DNA of 64,000 bases from JBBSAT01 sp046351235 (GTDB lineage Bacteria > Myxococcota_A > Polyangia > Polyangiales > Sandaracinaceae): the NCBI GenBank assembly GCA_046351235.1, contig JAXLYV010000006.1, positions 372,001 to 436,000 on the forward strand, in the 5' to 3' direction. Shown here in pieces: positions 9,200-18,053 of the stretch (positions are counted from its first letter, which is position 1; every line of letters starts with the position of its first letter). The notes under the pieces are model-generated. The model searched no databases. It was not told the DNA's origin and saw only the letters and a program-made list of their open reading frames with translations. The translations under genes and the position numbers were made by a program.

Positions 9200-10071
9200 G
9201 CGAGCGCGACCCCGATCGCGTAGAGCGTGCCGAACGCGAGCAAGAGACGCGCCGTGCTTCCGAGGATCTCGTTGAGCGCGGCCCCTTCGCGGTCGCGGAG
9301 CGCGCGCCACGCGGTGAGTGCGAGCGGCACGGTGAAGAGCGGCAAGAGAGGCCAGGGTGAGCCGAGCCAGGCGGCCGTCGCGACCGCGGAGGCGTAGGAG
9401 ACGACGAAGAGCAGCGCCTGCTCGACGAGCCCGCCGCGCTTGCCGAGCCGCACGGCGAGCGTGCGCTTGCCGACGCGCGCATCGGTGTGCCGGTCGCGCA
9501 CGTTGTTCACGACGAGGATGGCCGTCGAGAGCGCGCCGACGGGCAGCGCCGCGAGCCACGCGAGGGCGTCGATCGCGCGCGTCTCGACGAACACCGTGCC
9601 GACGACGGCGACGAAGCCGAAGAAGATCATCACGAAGACGTCGCCCAGGCCGTGATAGCCGAGCGGGTAGGGCCCGCCGGTGTAGGCGATCGCGGCGAGG
9701 ATCGAGGCGACGCCGATCGCGATCACGGGCCAGCCTGCGAGCCACACGAGAATCAGGCCGAGCGCGGTCGCGATCGCGAAGCTCGCCCACATCGCTGCGC
9801 GCATCGCGCCGGCGGAGACGAGGCCCGCCGCGACGGCGCGCACCGGGCCCACGCGGTCGGGGCCGTCGGCGCCCTTCTCGGCGTCGAAGACGTCGTTGGC
9901 GTAGTTGGCGCCGATCTGGATGAAGAGCGCGCTCGTGAGCGCGACGAGCGCGACGAGGAGGTCGGCGCCTCCGCGCTGGTGCGCGACGGCGGTGCCGACG
10001 AGGACGGGCACGAGACCGGCAGGCAAGGTCTGCGGCCGCGCCGCACGGACGAGGAGCGCGGCGCTCGTCAT
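9196..10071 (-). CDS. menA: MenA, DHNA polyprenyltransferase
   Basis: A 291-residue UbiA-superfamily membrane prenyltransferase that joins 1,4-dihydroxy-2-naphthoate to the polyprenyl chain. The Asp motifs are NYANDVFDAEKGAD near residues 55-68 and VNNVRDRHTDARVGKRTLAVRLG in the C-terminal half. About eight hydrophobic helices are evident. The start overlaps the menH stop by 4 bp (ATGA). The polyprenyl diphosphate synthase at the head of the operon probably supplies its substrate. Confidence 0.93.
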   Translation of the reverse strand: MTSAALLVRAARPQTLPAGLVPVLVGTAVAHQRGGADLLVALVALTSALFIQIGANYANDVFDAEKGADGPDRVGPVRAVAAGLVSAGAMRAAMWASFAIATALGLILVWLAGWPVIAIGVASILAAIAYTGGPYPLGYHGLGDVFVMIFFGFVAVVGTVFVETRAIDALAWLAALPVGALSTAILVVNNVRDRHTDARVGKRTLAVRLGKRGGLVEQALLFVVSYASAVATAAWLGSPWPLLPLFTVPLALTAWRALRDREGAALNEILGSTARLLLAFGTLYAIGVALA

Positions 10072-10838
10072 CGGCGGCTCTCCACGTGCACGGCGCCGCC
10101 TTCGGAGATCAGCGCGGCGATCTCGCGTGGGCGCTCGAGACAAGGATCGTGGCCCGCGTCCTCGACCACGTTCACGCGCGCGCTCGGAAAGAGCGGCGCG
10201 ATCGCGCGCGCGATGCCCATGAACTTCGGATCGAGCGCGCCGACGACGAGGGCGACGGGCACCGAGAGCTCGGAGAGGCGCGGGGTCACGAGCGGCATGC
10301 GGCCCGGCGAGAGGATCTCGAGCGCGTGCGCGACGACGGGCTCGCGATGCGAGAGCCGCCGCGCTCGGTGACGCGCCCGCACCTGGGGCGGCAGCCGGTC
10401 CTGCGTCGCGAAGAGCGGCAGCGCCTCCCAGCGGCGCACGAAGGCGGGCAGACCCTCGGCGCGCAGCTCCGCGGCCAGGCGCTCGTCGGCGAGCGCGCGC
10501 TCGCGGCGCTCGCCTTCGTCGTGCAGGCCCGCGTGGCCGCTCACGAGCGTGAGGCGGGAGACGAGGTGTGGATGGCGCAGCGCGAGCACGAGGGCCACGC
10601 GCGCGCCCATCGAGTAGCCCACGAGGTGCGCGCGCGACACGCCGTCTTCGTCGAGCGCGCGCGCGAGCCGGTCGACCTCGTCCTCGAACGTCTTCGGGGC
10701 CCCGTCGAGCGACCACGCGTGCGGGCCGTGCCCGAAGAGCGCGGGGCGCACGATCCGCTGCCCGTCGGCGAGACCCGTCTGCACCTCGTTCCAGCTCTCG
10801 GGCAGGCCCAGGAACCCGTGCAGGAAGACGTACGTCAT
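10068..10838 (-). CDS. menH: MenH-like alpha/beta hydrolase (SHCHC synthase)
   Basis: A 256-residue alpha/beta hydrolase. The oxyanion region HGFLG is at the N terminus, the nucleophile elbow is GYSMGARVAL, the Asp is in VGALDPKF and the His in DAGHDPCLERP. Its place between menD and menA supports MenH, which eliminates pyruvate from SEPHCHC to give SHCHC. ATGA overlaps link it to the genes on both sides. Confidence 0.88.
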   Translation of the reverse strand: MTYVFLHGFLGLPESWNEVQTGLADGQRIVRPALFGHGPHAWSLDGAPKTFEDEVDRLARALDEDGVSRAHLVGYSMGARVALVLALRHPHLVSRLTLVSGHAGLHDEGERRERALADERLAAELRAEGLPAFVRRWEALPLFATQDRLPPQVRARHRARRLSHREPVVAHALEILSPGRMPLVTPRLSELSVPVALVVGALDPKFMGIARAIAPLFPSARVNVVEDAGHDPCLERPREIAALISEGGAVHVESRR

Positions 10839-12589
10839 GCGCCGATCTCCGCGAGAGAGTCCGCGATCGCGCTCGAGAGCGCGCGGAACGATCGGGTCGC
10901 GTCGTCGGGGTCGACGATCGCCCGCACGACGTGAACGCCGCGCCCGGCGATGGCACCCGCGACGGCCGCACGCGTCTCGCTCGCACGCCGGGTCTCGGTG
11001 CAGGCCACGCCCATCGCGCGCACGATGGACGCGAGGTCGATCTCGTGCGGCGTCGTGAAGAGGGGCATCGCCTCGCGCCCGCTCGGCGTGCCGGCGATCG
11101 GAAGCGTCTCGAAGATCCGACCGCCGCCGTTGTCGATCACGACGACGACGAGCGGTTGGCGCACGGCGCGCGCACTGACGAGCGCATTCAGGTCGTGGAC
11201 GAACGAGACGTCTCCGACGATCGCGACCACCGGCCGCTCGGAGGTGATGGCGGCTCCGAGCGCGCCCGAGACCAGGCCGTCGATGCCGTTCGCGCCGCGT
11301 TGCGAGAGCACGGTTCGCGCCGCGCCGCCGCCGCGCACGAACCGATCGATCGTGCGGATCGGCAGGCTGTTGCCGACGACGAGGAGCGCTCCTTCCGAGC
11401 CCTCGAGCGCCGCGCGGACGCACGCGCCCTCTCCCTCGTCGCGGGCGACGATGCGCTCCACCTCGCGCCACGCCAGCTCCTCGGCGCGCGCGAGCTTCGC
11501 GAGCCAGGCCTCGTCGCGCGCGAACGACGCGAGGCGCGAGACCGCGAGCTCCATCGTCGGGCCCGCCGGCGCGCACGAGATCGCCTCCGCGTTCCCGATC
11601 GGATCGTAGGCGCCGCCGGCATCGAGCACGAAGCGCCGCGCGCCCGTGAGCGCGCGCTCGAGCGTGGGTGCGGTCGGCAGGCCTCCGATCTGCACGATCA
11701 GATCCGGCATCGCTTCGCGCAGGAAGGGCGCGCTCGCGAGGATCGTCTCGTACGCGTCGAGGAATGCGCCCGTCCGCGGTCCGAAGCGCAGCTGGCTCGT
11801 GGCCTCGGCGGCCACGGGAGCCCTCGCGCGCGCACAGGCCTCGAGCAGCACGAAGCGATCGCTCTCCTCGCGGCGTGGGCCCGCGATCACGAGCGGTCGC
11901 TTCGCTTCGGCGAGCGCGGCCGCGAGCGCGCGTGCGGTCTCGACGTCGGCGCCGACGGTGGCGTGGCCGATCCGAGTCGTGCCGCGTGCGACGAGCGTCT
12001 CGGCGGCGTCGGCGAGCGCTCGCTCGTCCGCGCTCGGCTCCACCGGCTCGAGAGGCTTGTCGGCGCGCAGGTTCACGTGCACGGGCCCCGGCGCGCTTCC
12101 GCCGGTCGCCGCCACGGCCTGCGCGATCGATCGTGACACGCCGACGAGCGCGCCCTGATCCGCGCGTGGATCCCCGAGGTCTTCGAAGTGCCGCACCCAG
12201 CTGCCGAAGAGCTTCGTCTGGTCGATCGTCTGCGCGGCGCCGGCGTGTGTCAGAGCGAGCGGGCGATCGGCCGAGAGCAAGAGGAGCGGCACCTGCGCGA
12301 GCGAGGCCTCGATGACGGCGGGCAGCCAGTGGGCCGGCGCGGTCCCCGAGGTCGCGAGCACGGCGGTCGGACGCCGTGACGCGCGCGCCATCCCGAGCGC
12401 CACGAACGCGGCCGAGCGCTCGTCGATCACGCTCACGAGCTCGAGCTCCGGGCGCGCGCGCAGCGCGAGCACGAAGGGCGTCGAGCGCGAGCCGGGGCTC
12501 ACGACCACTTCCCGCACGCCGGCGGAGACGAGGCTGCTCGCGACGAGGCGCGACCAGATCGTCAGCAGGCTGCGCGGGCTCTCGATCAT
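10835..12589 (-). CDS. menD: MenD, SEPHCHC synthase (ThDP enzyme)
   Basis: A 584-residue thiamin-diphosphate enzyme that adds the succinic semialdehyde unit from 2-oxoglutarate to isochorismate. It has VVVSPGSRSTPF near residue 28, a Glu in VIDERSAAFVALG, GTAPAHWLPAVIEA, and the ThDP/Mg motif GDVSFVHDLNAL...VVIDNGGGRIFETLP in the C-terminal domain. The length matches the family (~550-600). The start codon overlaps the menF stop (ATGA). Confidence 0.95.
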   Translation of the reverse strand: MIESPRSLLTIWSRLVASSLVSAGVREVVVSPGSRSTPFVLALRARPELELVSVIDERSAAFVALGMARASRRPTAVLATSGTAPAHWLPAVIEASLAQVPLLLLSADRPLALTHAGAAQTIDQTKLFGSWVRHFEDLGDPRADQGALVGVSRSIAQAVAATGGSAPGPVHVNLRADKPLEPVEPSADERALADAAETLVARGTTRIGHATVGADVETARALAAALAEAKRPLVIAGPRREESDRFVLLEACARARAPVAAEATSQLRFGPRTGAFLDAYETILASAPFLREAMPDLIVQIGGLPTAPTLERALTGARRFVLDAGGAYDPIGNAEAISCAPAGPTMELAVSRLASFARDEAWLAKLARAEELAWREVERIVARDEGEGACVRAALEGSEGALLVVGNSLPIRTIDRFVRGGGAARTVLSQRGANGIDGLVSGALGAAITSERPVVAIVGDVSFVHDLNALVSARAVRQPLVVVVIDNGGGRIFETLPIAGTPSGREAMPLFTTPHEIDLASIVRAMGVACTETRRASETRAAVAGAIAGRGVHVVRAIVDPDDATRSFRALSSAIADSLAEIGA

Positions 12590-13953
12590 GCGGGCACTCC
12601 GAGGGCGGAGAGCATCGGCGCGAGCTTCAGCGCGGTCTCGGCGTACTCGGCGTCCGGATCGGAGGCCGACACGACGCCGCAGCCCGCGTAGGCGTACGCG
12701 CGCGCGCCGACGAGCAGCGCCGAGCGGAGCGCGACGTGCACCTCGGCGTTGCCGTGCGCGTCGATCCAGCCGACGGGCCCGGCGTACCAGCCGCGATCGG
12801 GCTCGTGGTCGGCGATCCAACGCAGCGCCGTGGCGCGCGGCGCGCCGCCGACGGCCGCCGTCGGATGCAGGGCCTCGAGCAGCTCGAAGGCGCTCGTGTC
12901 GCGCACCATCCGCGCCTCGATCGGCGTGACGAGGTGCGCGATGGCGCCGATCGTCCGCAGGCCGCGCGTGCCGATCGAGACCTCGCCGCGCATTCCCGAG
13001 AGCACGGCGGCGATGCCGTCCACCACGACCTGGTGCTCGTGCACGTCCTTGATGCTCGCGAGGAGCGCGTGCGCCGCCGGATCTCGCTCGAGGGAAGCCG
13101 TTCCGGCGACGGCCTCGGTGTGCACGAGACGGCCGCGCTTGCGGAAGAGGCGCTCGGGCGTGGCGCCGACGAACGCGACGCCACGACGACGGATGCAGAA
13201 GTGCGTCGCGCCGGGCCGCTCGAGACGGCGCAGCAGCGCGGCGGGATCGATCGCGCGGGAGGCGAGCACGAGCGAGCGGCGAGCGACGACGATCTTCTCG
13301 GCCTCGCCCGCGTCGATGCGCCGTTTCACGTCGTCGATCGATCGGCGCCAGCGCTCGGGATCCACGTGGCGCGCCTGCGCGCGGAGGGGCTCGCCGAGCG
13401 ATCGCGAGGGCGCCGAGAGGCCCTCCCAGAGCGCGTCGAGCTCGGCGAGCGCGAGCGCCGCCCCGCTGGGCTCGTCCTGATCGACGACGAGCGTGAGCGT
13501 GGCCGCGCCGTTCTCGACGCGATGCGCCCAGCGCGGAAGGACGAGCAGGCCGTCCCCGAGCGTGGTCCAGGGATCGCGCGCGCGACCGGGCGCGAACGAG
13601 AGACCGAAGGCCCACGTGGGTCGGGCATCGCCCGCCCGCTCGTGCGCCACCAAACCGAGCGCATCGCGGGCCGTCTCGTACGCGCGTCGCGCGTCGTGGC
13701 ATCGCTCGGGCCCCTCGAGCTTCGTGAGGCGCGTCGCCCCGAGCGCAGTCCACGCGCGCTTGTCGTCGTGCAGATGCACGGCATCGCCGCGGCGCAGACC
13801 ATCGAGCAGCGCGAGCGGACGCCCGATCGGCGCCGGGATGGTGATCGCGAGCGGGCCCCGTCGGGGCGCCGAGAGCGCCGATGCGAGGAATGCCCGCACC
13901 TCGGACCGCTCGACGGGCCGCTCGCTGACGACCGCAGTGGGCAGCGCGCTCAT
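12586..13953 (-). CDS. menF: MenF, isochorismate synthase
   Basis: A 455-residue chorismate-utilising enzyme that converts chorismate to isochorismate, the entry to menaquinone synthesis. Conserved blocks in order: KIVVARRSL, FVGATPERLFR, EAVAGTASLERDP, HEHQVVVDGI, LHPTAAVGGAP and GWYAGPVGWIDAHGNAE. The ATG at 13953 overlaps the menG stop by 4 bp; 16 further open codons upstream lie over menG. EntC/DhbC-type enzymes look similar, but the operon settles the role. Confidence 0.93.
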   Translation of the reverse strand: MSALPTAVVSERPVERSEVRAFLASALSAPRRGPLAITIPAPIGRPLALLDGLRRGDAVHLHDDKRAWTALGATRLTKLEGPERCHDARRAYETARDALGLVAHERAGDARPTWAFGLSFAPGRARDPWTTLGDGLLVLPRWAHRVENGAATLTLVVDQDEPSGAALALAELDALWEGLSAPSRSLGEPLRAQARHVDPERWRRSIDDVKRRIDAGEAEKIVVARRSLVLASRAIDPAALLRRLERPGATHFCIRRRGVAFVGATPERLFRKRGRLVHTEAVAGTASLERDPAAHALLASIKDVHEHQVVVDGIAAVLSGMRGEVSIGTRGLRTIGAIAHLVTPIEARMVRDTSAFELLEALHPTAAVGGAPRATALRWIADHEPDRGWYAGPVGWIDAHGNAEVHVALRSALLVGARAYAYAGCGVVSASDPDAEYAETALKLAPMLSALGVPA

Positions 13954-14648
13954 GCGACGCCCACGTAGAGCGTGGCGGCGCCGAACGTCATCGGCTCCCA
14001 CTCGACGCGCGCGAAGCCGCTCTCGCGCAGGATCGCCGCGAACGCGTCCGGCGGCGGGAACTTCGCGATCGAGCGCTGGAGGTAGTCGTACTCCGGCGCG
14101 CCCGAGATCATCGCGCCGATCGTCGGCACGACGTGGTGGACGTGCCAGCGCGCGAGCGGGCCGAGAATGCCCTCGGGCTCGGCGAGCTCGAGCACCGCGA
14201 GGCGCGCGCCGTCGCGCAGCACGCGGCGCATCTCGCGGAGCGCGAGCGGCCGGTCGGGCACGTTGCGGATCCCGAACGCGATCGTCGCGCCGTCGAAGTG
14301 CGCCGCCTCGAAGGGCAGGGCCTGGCCGTCGCCGGTGACGAGCGAGACGCGCTCTGCGAGCCCGGCGGCGGCGACCTTCCGCTTACCGATCTCGAGCATG
14401 CCGCTCGAGGGATCGAGGCCGACGACCTCCGCGTCGGGATGCGCGGCGGCGATCGCGATCGCGAGATCGGCGGTGCCCGTGGCGACGTCGAGCACGCGCG
14501 CGCCGGCGCGGAGCTGCAGCGCGCGCACGGCACGTGTGCGCCAGCTGCGATCGAGCCCGAGCGAGATGACGCGATTGACGAGGTCGTATCGATCGGCGAT
14601 GCGATCGAACATCTCGCCCGATCCGCCGCGAACGTCGGTCGTGGCCAT
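13950..14648 (-). CDS. menG: MenG/UbiE, demethylmenaquinone methyltransferase
   Basis: A 232-residue SAM-dependent C-methyltransferase, probably the last step of menaquinone synthesis. FDRIADRYDLVNRVISLGLDRSWR, motif I VLDVATGTADLAI, and the UbiE signature ATIAFGIRNVPDRPLALREMRRVL fit the UbiE/COQ5 family closely. It lies 2 bp after the polyprenyl synthase and overlaps menF. Confidence 0.93.
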   Translation of the reverse strand: MATTDVRGGSGEMFDRIADRYDLVNRVISLGLDRSWRTRAVRALQLRAGARVLDVATGTADLAIAIAAAHPDAEVVGLDPSSGMLEIGKRKVAAAGLAERVSLVTGDGQALPFEAAHFDGATIAFGIRNVPDRPLALREMRRVLRDGARLAVLELAEPEGILGPLARWHVHHVVPTIGAMISGAPEYDYLQRSIAKFPPPDAFAAILRESGFARVEWEPMTFGAATLYVGVA

Positions 14649-14650
14649 GG

Positions 14651-15682
14651 TCAGACCTCCCGCTGGGTCATCGCGTGCGCGATGCCGATGAGGGCCATGC
14701 GGGCGGGCGAGACCGGGAAGGGCTCGAGCAAGTCGAGCGCGCGCGCGACGTGCTCGTCGGCGAAGCGCCGCGCCTGCTCGACGGCGCCCGAGGCCGCGAT
14801 GCGCTTGGCGAGCTGCGCGCCCGTCGTGTCGTCGAGGCCGCCTTCGGCCGCGGCCCGGAGGCTCGCCTCGATCGAGGGATCGTTGCGGAGCGCGAGGACG
14901 ATCGGGAGCGAGCCCTTGCCTTCGCGGAGGTCGGCGAACGGAGCCTTGCCGGTCGCCGCCGGATCCCCGACGAGATCGAGCACGTCGTCGATGGCCTGGA
15001 ACGCGATGCCGACGTGCTCACCGAACTTCTCGAGCGACTGGCTGTCGGGGATCGAGAGCGCGCCCGCGCGCGCGCCTGCGTACATGGCCCAGCGGAAGAG
15101 CGCAGCCGTCTTGCCTGCGGCGACGGCGGTCCAGTCCTCGAGCGAGGCCTCGAGGCGCCCGCGGCGCTCGAGCTGCTTGGACTCCGCGACGATCATCTCG
15201 TCGATCACGTCGAAGAGGCGCTCGAGCACGTCGGGGGGCGCCGCGCGGCGGACGCGACGGAGCGCGTCGATGAGGAGCCAATCGCCCGCGAAGATGCTGA
15301 TCGCGTTGCCGTAGACGACGCGCGCGGTGGGCGCGCCGCGGCGAGAGACGCCGAGGTCGACGACGTCGTCGTGCAGGAGCGTCGCGTTGTGCACGAGCTC
15401 CGCCGAGACGGCGAGATCGAGCGCCCGCGCGTCGAACCCCGTGCCGAGCTTGGAGGCGAGCGCGACGCACATCGGGCGCAAGCGCTTGCCGCCGCGCGCC
15501 AGGAGCTGTCCCGCGCCGAGATGGATCGCGCGTTCCTGCTGCGGGATCTGGAGCGCAGCCTCCACGGCGGCGAGGTCCTCGCCGAGCAGAGGCCGCACGA
15601 GGTCGATTCGCTCGGCGACGTGGAGGTCTCGCGCTCGAGACATCGTCCCGAGCCGATCGATGACGCCGGATCCACCGAACAT
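14651..15682 (-). CDS. Polyprenyl diphosphate synthase (menaquinone side chain)
   Basis: A 343-residue all-trans polyprenyl diphosphate synthase. The first Asp-rich motif is in LLHDDVVD, the second is DDVLD, and GGKRLRP and GKTAALF are also present. As first gene of the menaquinone operon it most likely makes the isoprenoid tail used by MenA. The residues upstream of the first Asp motif are not enough to predict chain length. An alternative start is the ATG 13 codons in (MSRARDLHV). The operon promoter and a palindrome lie immediately upstream. Confidence 0.9.
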   Translation of the reverse strand: MFGGSGVIDRLGTMSRARDLHVAERIDLVRPLLGEDLAAVEAALQIPQQERAIHLGAGQLLARGGKRLRPMCVALASKLGTGFDARALDLAVSAELVHNATLLHDDVVDLGVSRRGAPTARVVYGNAISIFAGDWLLIDALRRVRRAAPPDVLERLFDVIDEMIVAESKQLERRGRLEASLEDWTAVAAGKTAALFRWAMYAGARAGALSIPDSQSLEKFGEHVGIAFQAIDDVLDLVGDPAATGKAPFADLREGKGSLPIVLALRNDPSIEASLRAAAEGGLDDTTGAQLAKRIAASGAVEQARRFADEHVARALDLLEPFPVSPARMALIGIAHAMTQREV

Positions 15683-15704
15683 AGGGCCGCCTTCCGCGTG
15701 TGTG

Positions 15705-15744
15705 ATCGTTCAATAGATTTTGAACGATGTGCGGAGGCGGTCAA
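15705..15744 (-). promoter_or_regulatory. Candidate promoter with overlapping inverted repeat, menaquinone operon
   Basis: On the minus strand TTGACC (15744-15739) is followed after 16 nt by CAAAAT (15722-15717). A perfect 9-bp inverted repeat, ATCGTTCAA (15705-15713) and TTGAACGAT (15720-15728) with a 6-bp spacer, covers this -10 element. The arrangement fits a repressor operator controlling the polyprenyl synthase-men operon. The regulator is unknown. Confidence 0.55.
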
Positions 15745-15764
15745 GCATCATCGGGGGAACGGTC

Positions 15765-16799
15765 TCAGTCGGGGTCCGGCTCGTCCTCATCCTGGGTCGA
15801 CGGGGCCGTGCCGCGATCACGCGGGAGACGACCGCCACAGAGCTCGTCGTGCTCCGCGCACGCGAAGCGCACGTGCATGTGGTCCCGGTGTCCGTGTGCA
15901 TGCCGGATCACGCCGACGTGGCGCTCGGCCTCGCTCGGCCACTGGAACCAGCGCGCGAGCTCCTCTTGGGTCGCTCCGGCGGCGCGTGCGGCGCGATACA
16001 GCGGTTCCTGCAGGGAGTGATCGATGAAGACGTACTCGACGAGGTCGGCGCGCAGCCACGTCTCGAGCACCGCCCATTGCCGAGCGGCGTCGAGCTGCTC
16101 GGGCGTGACGCGCCCGTGGGTGCACGCGCGCGCACATCGGGTTCGGAAGTAGGCGACGTCGATGTCGCGTCCGCTTTGGTGGCTGTGGTGACCGCGGAGC
16201 GGGCCGCCGTGCTCGATCGAGGCGTCGCGGATCTCGATGCGAGGCGAGCCCGGATAGCGCTCGAACGCGGCGCGATACCCGCGCTCGAGGGCGACGGCGG
16301 CGTCGCGCGTCAGATACGCGCGCGCGCGGTCGTGGACTTCCCAGTACGGGCCCGTGCGGAGCTGCTGGCCGTTCTCCAGGCGGCCGTGGCTCGGGCGCCC
16401 GATGGAGGACGAAGGCGGGATGTGGGGCCAGGCGTAGATGACGAGCGTCGTGTCGGCCCGAAGACGGCGCGGGTCGCCGAGCCCGTTCCAGCGCGAGATG
16501 TCGGTGGCGCTCACGCCGTATCTGCGCGCGAGCCGAAGCAGCGTGTCGCCGCGGGAGACGCGATGCTCGACGCGCTCGCCCCAGCCGACGGCGAGCTCGG
16601 AGCCGGCGCTGAGCTGGGCGAGATCGGTGTCGCGATTCAGCTCGGCGAGGTCGTCGAGCGTGACGTGGAAGCGAGACGCGATGGCGACGACGGTCTCGCC
16701 TTCTGCCATCACGCAGGGTACCCGGACGAGCTGCGCCGAGACCGAGGCAGGCAGACCCAGGGTCAAGAAGAGGGACGAGGCGAGCAGGATCGCGCGCAT
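15765..16799 (-). CDS. Secreted LysM protein with MepA-type (M74) murein endopeptidase domain
   Basis: A 344-residue exported protein. The signal peptide ends near SVSAQ (residue ~22). Two LysM repeats follow (GETVVAIASRFHV..LAELN and GDTLLRLARRYGV..ISRWN), then a penicillin-insensitive murein endopeptidase domain with the zinc motifs SHQSGRDIDVAYF and HGHRDHMHVRF. It probably cleaves D-Ala-meso-Dap cross-links in peptidoglycan, with LysM giving wall binding. The C-terminal tail is acidic. A TAGGTT hexamer ends 6 nt before the ATG, suggesting a leaderless message. It is unlikely to share regulation with the men operon downstream. Confidence 0.88.
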   Translation of the reverse strand: MRAILLASSLFLTLGLPASVSAQLVRVPCVMAEGETVVAIASRFHVTLDDLAELNRDTDLAQLSAGSELAVGWGERVEHRVSRGDTLLRLARRYGVSATDISRWNGLGDPRRLRADTTLVIYAWPHIPPSSSIGRPSHGRLENGQQLRTGPYWEVHDRARAYLTRDAAVALERGYRAAFERYPGSPRIEIRDASIEHGGPLRGHHSHQSGRDIDVAYFRTRCARACTHGRVTPEQLDAARQWAVLETWLRADLVEYVFIDHSLQEPLYRAARAAGATQEELARWFQWPSEAERHVGVIRHAHGHRDHMHVRFACAEHDELCGGRLPRDRGTAPSTQDEDEPDPD

Positions 16800-16864
16800 G
16801 GCGCGAACCTAGAAGCGAGTCTCGGGAACCACCAAGAAACCGGAAGGCGCGTCGCCGCGATGGC

Positions 16865-17680
16865 TCAGGGTACGACGGGCACCGCGGCGCAGGACGTATC
16901 GCTCGCGGGCGGGTCGGCGCAGAAGATCAGCTCGGGCGCCAGACGGTGGCGGCCCGTGCGGCCGACGAGGATCAACGTGTAGCCGTTGTTGGCGGCGGGC
17001 GTGAAGCGCGCGATGCCGAGCGGGCGACCGTGGCAGGGCGTGCTGTGCTGGGTGCGCAGTTGGAGCGCGAGCTCGCTGCCGCCACCGACCTCGAGGTAGC
17101 CCGTGGAGGGAACCGCCGCGCCCTGCTGTGCACCCGGGAGCAGCGGGATCCCGTCGGCCCGAGGCCCCTCGCCCGGCTGGCAGACGTCGACCCCGGCTTG
17201 GCCGACCATCGCGTGGACGAAGCGGATCTGCGCCGCGCCCTCGGTGGGGCCCTCGGTGTGGTCGGGGAGAAGCAGGAGGGCCACGGGGAAGTCGGAGGTC
17301 GAGTACGCGACGAGCGTGGAGGGACCCTCGGGGAAGGTGAGGGTGGCGCCGATGAGCTCCGCGTCGCTCGCCCGGGCGGAGACGCTGTGCTCGCCGCTCG
17401 TGATGGCGAGGTACGGCGCGGCGAACTCGTAGCGCGTGGCCGCGCTCGCGTCCGCGCCGTCGAAGACGAGAGAGACCGACTGCTCGCTCGCCTCGACGGC
17501 CGCGTGGATCAACCGCGCTTGGTTCGCGGGCTGCGGCGGGGGAGGCGCCGGCTCGGTCTCGCTGGCGTCGGCTTCCCTGCCCGAGGTCGCCTCGGTGTCC
17601 GGCGTTTCCGTCTGGGTCTCGTGCGAGCCGCCGCACCCGAGAAGAGACACCGCCAGAAGAAGCGAGAGTCGACGCAGCAT
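16865..17680 (-). CDS. DUF4397-type lipoprotein
   Basis: A 271-residue lipoprotein. The signal MLRRLSLLLAVSLLGCGGS has a lipobox with Cys at residue 16. An acidic Pro/Glu/Thr linker follows (to about residue 50), then a domain opening ARLIHAAVEASEQSVSLVFDG with a second module RFVHAMVGQAGVDV, which resembles DUF4397 beta-sandwich proteins. Function is unknown; it is probably anchored in the outer membrane or periplasm. The ATG at 17680 was chosen because the signal peptide begins there, although the frame stays open upstream. Confidence 0.75.
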   Translation of the reverse strand: MLRRLSLLLAVSLLGCGGSHETQTETPDTEATSGREADASETEPAPPPPQPANQARLIHAAVEASEQSVSLVFDGADASAATRYEFAAPYLAITSGEHSVSARASDAELIGATLTFPEGPSTLVAYSTSDFPVALLLLPDHTEGPTEGAAQIRFVHAMVGQAGVDVCQPGEGPRADGIPLLPGAQQGAAVPSTGYLEVGGGSELALQLRTQHSTPCHGRPLGIARFTPAANNGYTLILVGRTGRHRLAPELIFCADPPASDTSCAAVPVVP

Positions 17681-17768
17681 GTCCGTTTCGACGTACCGAA
17701 TGTCGCTTCGCCTTTCAACGGCCAAATCGCGTGGCTCTGCGCGAGGGGGCGGCCTAAGAACCTCGCGC

Positions 17769-18053
17769 ATGACGCCGGATCGTCGCGAGGCCATCGACCG
17801 GATGTTCCGCGCGCGCCTGTCGTGGACGCTGCTCGGCGGGGCAGGGCTCGTGGGTCTCACCCAGGACCTCGGGGTCGCCTGGCGGGGGCTCTTTCTCGCG
17901 GCGATGATCGCGGCGTTCGGGTGGCTCAACGACCCGCTCGTGCGTTGGACGTGGCGCGCACGGCGCGACGGGGACCCGAGGTGGCAGCCGATGGCGATCG
18001 GGATCGTGCTCCGCGTCGTGGCGCTGGGGGCAGTCCTGGCGGTCAGCTGGTGA
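17769..18053 (+). CDS. Small membrane protein, unknown
   Basis: 94 residues with two or three hydrophobic segments (LSWTLLGGAGLVGL, GLFLAAMIAAFGWL, IGIVLRVVALGAVLAVSW). I do not recognise the family. TAAGAA lies 8 nt before the ATG, as at other leaderless starts in this window. Its 3' end overlaps the convergent bioF by 11 bp. Confidence 0.55.
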   Translation: MTPDRREAIDRMFRARLSWTLLGGAGLVGLTQDLGVAWRGLFLAAMIAAFGWLNDPLVRWTWRARRDGDPRWQPMAIGIVLRVVALGAVLAVSW

